From JANLUX01 sp031366005 (GTDB lineage Bacteria > Bacteroidota > Bacteroidia > AKYH767-A > OLB10), in the NCBI GenBank assembly GCA_031366005.1, contig JANLZB010000010.1:1-19954 (forward strand): a stretch of 19,954 nucleotides of DNA, written 5' to 3'. The position numbers and the translations under genes were made by a program. Positions 7,361-12,067 of this stretch are shown here, piece after piece. Each line of letters starts with the position of its first letter. Within the stretch, counting starts at the first letter, position 1. Below the pieces are notes generated by a model, which saw only the letters and a list, made by a program, of their open reading frames with translations, did no database searches and was not told where the DNA came from.

Positions 7361-7807
7361 ATGGCTACAATAAAAAGATTTGAAGATTTAGAATGTTGGA
7401 AGAATGCACGTGAATTGTGTCGTATGGTTTATGTGTTTATTTCTCATGAACCATTCTCAAAAGATTATGCATTGCGAAATCAACTTAATTCTTCAAGTGG
7501 TTCTGTGATGGATAATATTGCAGAAGGTTTTGAGCGTAGTGGCAACAGAGAATTTATTCAATTCTTATCAATTGCTAAAGGCTCGGCTGGTGAATCGCGT
7601 TCGCAACTTTACAGGGCTTTGGATAGAAATCATATTTCAGAACTTGAATTTCAATCAGCACTTAAAATTGTAGAACTTTCAAGTAATACTATTCAAGGTT
7701 TAATGTCATACTTAAATCAATCGGACTTCAAAGGCTCAAAATTCGTAGCCAAAGAAGAAGAAATAAAATACGGAGCGGACAACAAAACTTTGAACATTGA
7801 ACCTTAA
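7361..7807 (+). CDS. Four-helix bundle protein (23S rRNA intervening-sequence family)
   Basis: This 148-residue protein belongs to the S23/IVP-like four-helix-bundle family, first noted in intervening sequences of 23S rRNA genes but widespread elsewhere. Features are MATIKRFEDLECWKNARELC at the start, then LRNQLNSSSGSVMDNIAEGF (residues about 43-62), and ERSGNREFIQFLSIAKGSAG with E-S-R-S-Q-L-Y-R-A following. I chose ATG 7361 because it gives the canonical MATIKRFEDLE start; a TTG at 7340 would extend into the repeat. No molecular function is established for this group, although it resembles accessory proteins of diversity-generating retroelements. Its last codons and stop lie in the right-hand direct repeat. 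It separates nuoG from nuoH. Confidence 0.88.
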   Translation: MATIKRFEDLECWKNARELCRMVYVFISHEPFSKDYALRNQLNSSSGSVMDNIAEGFERSGNREFIQFLSIAKGSAGESRSQLYRALDRNHISELEFQSALKIVELSSNTIQGLMSYLNQSDFKGSKFVAKEEEIKYGADNKTLNIEP

Positions 7808-7818
7808 ACTTTGAACTT
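7800..7818. repeat. 19-bp direct repeat, right copy (AACCTTAAACTTTGAACTT)
   Basis: Perfect match to 7322-7340. A related partial unit, AAACTTTGAACATTGAA, lies just before it at about 7785-7800, so the right border is itself built from degenerate repeat units. It ends 5 bp before the nuoH ATG. Confidence 0.85.
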
Positions 7819-7823
7819 ATTTA

Positions 7824-8864
7824 ATGGAAACCTCACAACTCATATTCAAACTCATTTTTGTTGTTGCAGTTTTTGCAATCTCACTTTTGATTGCAATGTA
7901 TTCCACGTATGCTGAGCGTAAAGTTGCAGCATTTTTACAAGATCGTTTAGGTCCTAACCGAGCAGGCCCTTTTGGAATCTTACAACCGCTTGCTGACGGA
8001 GTAAAAATGTTTATGAAGGAAGAAATTATTCCCGGCAATGCAGACAAAGCACTTTTTATTATTGGACCTTGTGTGATGATGATGACCGCTTGCATGACAG
8101 GGGTTGTAATCCCGTGGGGAAAAACTCTAATCATCAACGGAAGAGAATTTTTATTGCAAGTGACAGATATCAACATTGGAATACTTTATGTTTTTGGTGT
8201 GGTCTCAATTGGTGTTTATGGAATTATGATTGGCGGTTGGGCATCCAATAATAAATATTCATTGATGGGAGCTATTCGTGCTTCTTCGCAGATGATCAGT
8301 TATGAATTAACAATGGGACTTGCTATTGTAAGTTTAGTGATGATGACCGGGACACTCAGCTTACGCGAAATTGTTGAACAACAAACTTCATGGCATTGGA
8401 ATGTTTTTTATCAGCCATTAGGATTTTTATTATTCATTGTTTGTGCATTTGCAGAATGTAACCGGACACCATTCGATTTACCTGAATGTGAAACGGAATT
8501 AGTAGGAGGCTATCATACAGAATACTCTTCAATGAAATTAGGTTTCTATCTTTTTGCTGAATACATCAACATGTTTATTTCTTCTGCAATAATTTCAACA
8601 TTATATTTCGGTGGATTTAATTTCCCGTTTGTTGATTCGCTTGGTTTATCTCATAATCTCGCAACATTATTAGGAGTAGTTATTTTCTTCGCAAAAATAT
8701 TCTTCTTTATCTTCTTCTTTATGTGGATACGATGGACTATTCCACGCTTTCGTTACGATCAGTTAATGAAATTGGGCTGGAGATATTTAATTCCATTGGC
8801 ATTGATAAATATATTCCTTACGGGTGTTATCGTGTTATGGAGAAACGGATTGTTGCATTTCTGA
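7824..8864 (+). CDS. nuoH: NADH-quinone oxidoreductase subunit H
   Basis: This is the membrane subunit that anchors the peripheral arm and builds the quinone channel with NuoD and NuoB. It has 346 residues with about eight or nine hydrophobic membrane segments. Diagnostic motifs are YAERKVAAFLQDRLGPNRAG followed by PFGILQPLADGVKMFMKEE near the N-terminus, ECNRTPFDLPECETELVGGY (about residues 211-230), the conserved acidic quinone-site loop, and WIRWTIPRFRYDQLMKLGW near the C-terminus. ATG 7824 lies just after the repeat and gives a normal N-terminus. The stop is followed after 14 bp by a zeta-like ATPase gene. Confidence 0.98.
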   Translation: METSQLIFKLIFVVAVFAISLLIAMYSTYAERKVAAFLQDRLGPNRAGPFGILQPLADGVKMFMKEEIIPGNADKALFIIGPCVMMMTACMTGVVIPWGKTLIINGREFLLQVTDINIGILYVFGVVSIGVYGIMIGGWASNNKYSLMGAIRASSQMISYELTMGLAIVSLVMMTGTLSLREIVEQQTSWHWNVFYQPLGFLLFIVCAFAECNRTPFDLPECETELVGGYHTEYSSMKLGFYLFAEYINMFISSAIISTLYFGGFNFPFVDSLGLSHNLATLLGVVIFFAKIFFFIFFFMWIRWTIPRFRYDQLMKLGWRYLIPLALINIFLTGVIVLWRNGLLHF

Positions 8865-8878
8865 TGTAAGTTTGAAAT

Positions 8879-9433
8879 GTGAAAAAAGAGTTACTCATCA
8901 TTGGAGGGCCAAATGGAAGTGGAAAAACAACATTTGCAAAAGTATTTCTGAAAGAAAAAAAATTTGAATTCTTAAATGCAGATGAAATTGCAAAGGAAAA
9001 AGGAACAGAAACAAATATAAGTGCAGGCAAAGAGTATTTTAAACGACTCGAAGTATTAATAAAACAAAAAAAAAATATTGCAATTGAATCAACACTTTCA
9101 GGATTATTTCTGAAAAACCTGATTCAGAATTTCAGGAAAGATCATTATGACATCACAATCGTTTATCTTACACTTGATTCGCCAGAAACTTGTATTGAAA
9201 GGATTAAGGTACGGGTAATAAAAGGTGGACATCATGTTCCTGATGAAGATGTTAAGAGAAGATTTTACAGGAGCAAGAATAATTTCTGGAATATTTATAA
9301 AAGTCATGCTGATACATGGTTGCTGATAGATAATAAAGAATCGCAATGGAAAGAAGTAGCGTTTGGTGCGAAATCGAAATATACAATTGCAGAGCAAGAA
9401 TATTTTAATAAGTTTATAAAAGACATAAAGTAA
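8879..9433 (+). CDS. Zeta-toxin-like / COG4185-type P-loop kinase
   Basis: This 184-residue P-loop protein has the Walker A motif GPNGSGKTT at residues 10-18, the zeta/COG4185-like LNADEIA (about 32-38), the AIESTLSG segment (about 68-75), which corresponds to the family's conserved E-T/S-T-L-S motif, and KGGHHVPDEDVKRRFYRSKN (about 115-134). Zeta toxins phosphorylate UDP-N-acetylglucosamine and so poison cell-wall synthesis, but many COG4185 members are uncharacterised, so the substrate is unknown. The start is GTG; an ATG two bases upstream is out of frame and reads ATG-TGA. The stop overlaps the next gene (TAATG), and that small gene is the probable partner. Confidence 0.83.
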   Translation: MKKELLIIGGPNGSGKTTFAKVFLKEKKFEFLNADEIAKEKGTETNISAGKEYFKRLEVLIKQKKNIAIESTLSGLFLKNLIQNFRKDHYDITIVYLTLDSPETCIERIKVRVIKGGHHVPDEDVKRRFYRSKNNFWNIYKSHADTWLLIDNKESQWKEVAFGAKSKYTIAEQEYFNKFIKDIK

Positions 9434-9639
9434 TGGAAGTAAAAAAATTTAATGATTTAAAAATTTATCAAAAGATTTTTGAATTCATGCGAATGGGAAA
9501 TAAAAGCGTTCAGCTTGCATTGGCTGAAAATAAAAAGATGGGTTTGCCAAATGTGTTCAGCATGAGCAATACCATTTATTATAAAATGCCTGATGGCACC
9601 ATCACTACCAAATCACCTTTTAAAAAGAAGAAAAAATAA
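9433..9639 (+). CDS. Small basic protein, probable partner (antitoxin) of the zeta-like gene
   Basis: This 68-residue protein begins MEVKKFNDLKIYQKIFEFMR. An N-terminal helical half is followed by ALAENKKMGLPNVFSMSNTI and then YYKMPDGTITTKSPFKKKKK, a short beta-like half with a very basic tail. I recall similar small proteins (the pattern ALAENKR-G-PNVYS...YY-LP-G) beside zeta-like genes in other bacteria, where they are thought to be the antitoxin. I have no firm family name for it. It overlaps the kinase stop by one base, so translation is coupled. The order toxin-then-antitoxin would be the reverse of the classical epsilon-zeta pair. Confidence 0.7.
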   Translation: MEVKKFNDLKIYQKIFEFMRMGNKSVQLALAENKKMGLPNVFSMSNTIYYKMPDGTITTKSPFKKKKK

Positions 9640-9644
9640 ACAGA

Positions 9645-9681
9645 CAATTTGCAGTTAGCAACATTTGCAAACTGCAAATTG
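9645..9681. repeat. Perfect 12-bp inverted repeat (hairpin) before nuoI
   Basis: CAATTTGCAGTT at 9645-9656 is the exact reverse complement of AACTGCAAATTG at 9670-9681, with a 13-nt loop that repeats parts of the arm (TTTGCAA). No U-tract follows. It lies between the small basic protein gene and nuoI. It could be an RNA-processing or stability hairpin, or a scar of a dispersed repeat. Confidence 0.75.
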
Positions 9682-9701
9682 TAAACTGCGAACTTTATAA
9701 G

Positions 9702-10244
9702 ATGCAAGCATTAACCAATAGAAGCAAAGTAGCTGTAAATAAAGAGATGACTTTGAAAGAGAAGTTATATCTGCCAGCTATTTTTGCGGGATTAAGAATT
9801 ACGTTTAGTCACTTTTTTAAAAAGAAAGTTACCATCAATTATCCTGAAGTAACACGTCCTATTGCTCCTGTTTGGCGTGGCTGGCATGTGTTGAAACGTG
9901 ATGAACAGGGAAGAGAAAATTGCACTGCATGTGGATTGTGTGCTGTTGCATGTCCTGCAGAAGCTATCACAATGACAGCATCAGAACGCAAACCCGGAGA
10001 AGAAAATTTATATCGTGAAGAAAAATACGCATCGGTGTATGAAATAAATATGCTGCGTTGTATTTTCTGCGGTTTATGCGAAGAAGCTTGTCCGAAAGAG
10101 GCAATATTTCTTACTGACAGGTTAGTGCCTTCTGATATGCTTCGCCAGAATTTTATTTTCGGAAAAGATAAATTAACGGAAGGTGTTGAGCCGGAAAAAA
10201 GAATTGATATAAGTCAACGCGCACAAGCACATCGTACTCAGTGA
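9702..10244 (+). CDS. nuoI: NADH-quinone oxidoreductase subunit I
   Basis: This is the 8Fe ferredoxin-like subunit carrying clusters N6a and N6b in the electron path to quinone. It has 180 residues. The ligands form two classical C-x2-C-x2-C-x3-C-P motifs: C74, C77, C80, C84 (CTACGLCAVACPAEAI) and C120, C123, C126, C130 (CIFCGLCEEACPKEAI). An N-terminal amphipathic region, LYLPAIFAGLRITFSHFF, fits membrane contact. The C-terminus reads SQRAQAHRTQ. A broken copy of this gene, with its first bases and its last 98 bp, lies 840 bp downstream beyond the HEPN-MNT pair. This copy is intact and is the functional one. Confidence 0.97.
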   Translation: MQALTNRSKVAVNKEMTLKEKLYLPAIFAGLRITFSHFFKKKVTINYPEVTRPIAPVWRGWHVLKRDEQGRENCTACGLCAVACPAEAITMTASERKPGEENLYREEKYASVYEINMLRCIFCGLCEEACPKEAIFLTDRLVPSDMLRQNFIFGKDKLTEGVEPEKRIDISQRAQAHRTQ

Positions 10245-10258
10245 GAAATCTGTTAATT

Positions 10259-10274
10259 ATAATAATATTATTAT
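10259..10274. promoter_or_regulatory. 16-bp AT palindrome before HEPN gene
   Basis: ATAATAATATTATTAT is its own reverse complement and directly abuts the HEPN start codon at 10275. A position overlapping a translation start would suit an autoregulatory operator for the HEPN-MNT pair, but the sequence is low-complexity, so the symmetry may be accidental. Confidence 0.35.
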
Positions 10275-10664
10275 TTGAATAAGCAAGAACATATAAAGTG
10301 GTGGATTAAAACTTCAGCACACGATTGGAAGGCAGTGCAAAACATGATTAAATCAAAAAACTATGTTCATGCCCTTTTCTTTTCACATTTTGTTTTGGAA
10401 AAGTTATTGAAGGCACATTGGATAAAAGATAACGAAGGCAATCACCCGCCTAAAATTCATAACCTTCAGTTTCTTGCTTCAAAAATTAAATTGGAATTTA
10501 GCGAAGAGGACAAAAACTTTTTTGGGCAGATGAATGCCTTTCAACTTGAAGGAAGATATCCCGAATATAAATCGGATATTTATTCCCGATACAAACTCAG
10601 GCAAACAAAACCAATAATTGAAAGGGTTGACAAAATCAGAAAATGGCTACTTCAAAACAGATAA
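10275..10664 (+). CDS. HEPN domain protein, partner of downstream MNT
   Basis: This 129-residue HEPN-domain protein is of a different subfamily from the one at 5893-6270. Segments are EHIKWWIKTSAHDWKAVQNM (residues 5-24), YVHALFFSHFVLEKLLKAHW (about 30-49), HPPKIHNLQFLASKI, and FQLEGRYPEYKSDIYSRY. The start is TTG, immediately followed by N-K-Q-E-H; since relatives I recall begin M-N-K-x-E-H, the TTG is probably the real, weak start. I see no R-x4-6-H motif in the usual place. The gene follows nuoI by 30 bp and overlaps the MNT gene by 22 bp. Here HEPN precedes MNT, opposite to the first pair. Confidence 0.85.
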   Translation: MNKQEHIKWWIKTSAHDWKAVQNMIKSKNYVHALFFSHFVLEKLLKAHWIKDNEGNHPPKIHNLQFLASKIKLEFSEEDKNFFGQMNAFQLEGRYPEYKSDIYSRYKLRQTKPIIERVDKIRKWLLQNR

Positions 10665-10966
10665 TCAAGCAACTTGAAAAATTTGCAAGTGAGGTTAAAA
10701 ATTCTGGAATTGGTTTGAAAAGAGTAATTCTTTACGGCTCTTATGCTGCAAATAAGCAACATGAGTTTAGTGATGTGGACGTGGCTTTAGTTGCAGATCA
10801 GTTTAATGGAGATGAATTTACGGATATTGGATTGTTTGCCGGGATATTATCAAAGTACTCTGATTTGTTATTACAACCTAGAACATATAATACCTCGCAG
10901 TTTAAAACAGAAAAGGATCCAATGGTTGAAGAAATAGTTAAGAAAGGTGTGGAGATAAAAATTTAG
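10643..10966 (+). CDS. MNT-type nucleotidyltransferase domain protein, probable antitoxin
   Basis: This minimal nucleotidyltransferase has 107 residues. The motif reads LYGSYAANKQHEFSDVDVAL, with G32-S33 and D44/D46, the GSx10DxD spacing; D74 is a possible third acid. It overlaps the preceding HEPN gene by 22 bp, so the two are one module. It closely parallels the MNT at 5583-5906 in length and motif, but the surrounding sequence differs enough that it is not a recent duplicate. The stop (10964-10966) is 5 bp before a remnant of the nuoI start region. By analogy with MntA-HepT it probably controls the HEPN protein. Confidence 0.87.
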   Translation: MATSKQIIKQLEKFASEVKNSGIGLKRVILYGSYAANKQHEFSDVDVALVADQFNGDEFTDIGLFAGILSKYSDLLLQPRTYNTSQFKTEKDPMVEEIVKKGVEIKI

Positions 10967-10971
10967 TTGTC

Positions 10972-11083
10972 TATAAGATGCAAGTAGAATTTTATTTTCG
11001 GAAAAGATAAATTAACGGAAGGTGTGGAGCCGGAAAAAAGAATTGATATAAGTCAGCGCGCATAAGCACATCGGACACAATAA
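10972..11083 (+). pseudogene. Remnant of a second nuoI copy (start plus last 98 bp)
   Basis: 10972-10984 (TATAAGATGCAAG) equals 9696-9708 across the nuoI start codon. Then 10986-11083 matches 10147-10244, the end of nuoI including its stop, with 7 differences in 98 bp by eye. The intervening 438 bp of nuoI are missing, and the tail is out of phase with the ATG, which reads only ten codons. Codon by codon, the differences are V162, Q172, R178, T179 and Q180 (all synonymous), the stop TGA/TAA, and Q175 CAA to TAA (nonsense). This pattern means that the copy diverged as a functional gene before decay. Confidence 0.9.
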
Positions 11084-11089
11084 AATATT

Positions 11090-11118
11090 TTTGATAAACA
11101 GCTATTGTATTACTTTCG
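11090..11118 (+). promoter_or_regulatory. Bacteroidota-type promoter for nuoJ
   Basis: TTTG at 11090-11093 and TACTTTCG at 11111-11118 are 17 bp apart and fit the Bacteroidota pattern TTTG-N(17-20)-TAnnTTTG with one mismatch in the -7 box. The nuoJ ATG is 27 bp further on, so the leader would be short. This would let nuoJ-N be transcribed independently of the interrupted upstream half. No transcript data are available here. Confidence 0.6.
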
Positions 11119-11145
11119 CCCCGGATTCGCAGCTATAAAAACTGA

Positions 11146-11643
11146 ATGATTACAAGTTTACCTTTTTATATTCTTTCTGTTTTATCCATCTTCAGTGCGC
11201 TGATGGTGGTGGTTTCCAAAAAGCCTGTTCATAGCGTTTTATATTTGATATTTTGCTTCTTCACCATTGGAGGGCATTATTTATTGCTCAATGCACAATT
11301 TCTTTTTGCAGTTCACATCATAGTGTATGCCGGGGCAATCATGGTCCTGTTTTTATTTGCATTGATGTTTATCAATATGAATAAAGAAGCAGAACCACAT
11401 AAAAGCACTTTGCTAAAAGCAGCTGCAACTATATGCAGTGGAGTGCTGTTATTGTTAATCGTATCCGCAACAAAAAGTATTGACATGATTCCCACAGGAT
11501 ATATGAACAATGAAACAGGAACAGTAAAAAATCTGGGACAAATATTATACACAAAATATCTTCTTCCATTCGAACTCACTTCCATTTTGCTGCTTGCCGC
11601 AATGGTGGGTGCTGTGATGTTGGGAAAAAAAGAAATCAAATGA
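11146..11643 (+). CDS. nuoJ: NADH-quinone oxidoreductase subunit J
   Basis: This is a membrane subunit of the proton-pumping arm, next to NuoH and NuoK. It has 165 residues with about five hydrophobic segments. Typical features are KKPVHSVLYLIFCFFTIGGH followed by YLLLNAQFLFAVHIIVYAGA and IMVLFLFALMFINM, the conserved third transmembrane helix of the family, and an end helix in ELTSILLLAAMVGAVMLGKK. The gene follows the nuoI remnant and its promoter-like site, not nuoI itself. A 99-bp gap with an inverted repeat separates it from nuoK. Confidence 0.97.
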   Translation: MITSLPFYILSVLSIFSALMVVVSKKPVHSVLYLIFCFFTIGGHYLLLNAQFLFAVHIIVYAGAIMVLFLFALMFINMNKEAEPHKSTLLKAAATICSGVLLLLIVSATKSIDMIPTGYMNNETGTVKNLGQILYTKYLLPFELTSILLLAAMVGAVMLGKKEIK

Positions 11644-11650
11644 TGATTAA

Positions 11651-11732
11651 ATTGTTGAATTGCTCTACTATTAAATTGCATGCTATTTGTCGAAAGAACA
11701 AAAACAATATAGCAATCCAACAATTCAACAAT
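11651..11732. repeat. Perfect 12-bp inverted repeat in the nuoJ-nuoK gap
   Basis: ATTGTTGAATTG at 11651-11662 is the reverse complement of CAATTCAACAAT at 11721-11732. Between them ATTGCATGCTAT and ATAGCAAT can add a second stem. The element fills most of the 99-bp gap, which holds no plausible gene. No U-tract follows and nuoK begins 11 bp later, so an intrinsic terminator is unlikely. An RNA-processing hairpin or a dispersed repeat scar is more likely. Confidence 0.75.
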
Positions 11733-11742
11733 CCTTAAAGAG

Positions 11743-12060
11743 ATGAATATTCTGAATTCAATCCCCATTAATTATTATGTATTGCTTGCTGCCATCATAT
11801 TCACCATTGGTGTGATGGGTGTATTATTCAGAAGAAATGCTATTATCATTTTTATGTGCATTGAGCTGATGCTAAATGCAGTGAATTTATTGTTGACTGC
11901 ATTCTCTGCTCAACAGGGAAATGCATCAGGACAAGTAATGGTATTCTTTATCATGGCTGTTGCAGCTGCTGAAGTTGCAGTAGGACTTGCAATATTGGTG
12001 ATGATTTATAACAACATTAAAAGTGTTGATATTAATGAACTTAATAAATTAAAGTGGTAA
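11743..12060 (+). CDS. nuoK: NADH-quinone oxidoreductase subunit K
   Basis: This small membrane subunit of the proton-pumping arm is related to MrpC. It has 105 residues and three transmembrane helices: residues about 11-28, 32-54 and 65-92. The conserved RRNAIIIFMCIELMLNAVNL holds the functional glutamate of helix 2 (E in CIELMLN). The second conserved helix glutamate is in FIMAVAAAEVAVGLAIL. The length is within a few residues of the family norm. nuoL begins 7 bp after the stop, and from here to nuoN there are no inserted genes. Confidence 0.97.
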   Translation: MNILNSIPINYYVLLAAIIFTIGVMGVLFRRNAIIIFMCIELMLNAVNLLLTAFSAQQGNASGQVMVFFIMAVAAAEVAVGLAILVMIYNNIKSVDINELNKLKW

Positions 12061-12067
12061 ACAGAAA

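Noticed and set aside
10147..11083. The duplicated nuoI tail as a simple target-site duplication from an insertion sequence or integrase element.
   Set aside because: No transposase or integrase is present, the match includes the distant start codon region, and the differences are synonymous, which points to a separate functional allele.
11313..11768. A 151-codon reverse-strand reading frame over nuoJ, and other reverse-strand frames over nuo genes.
   Set aside because: They lie antisense to well-conserved genes, have low-complexity or unfamiliar translations, and share their boundaries with no regulatory signal.
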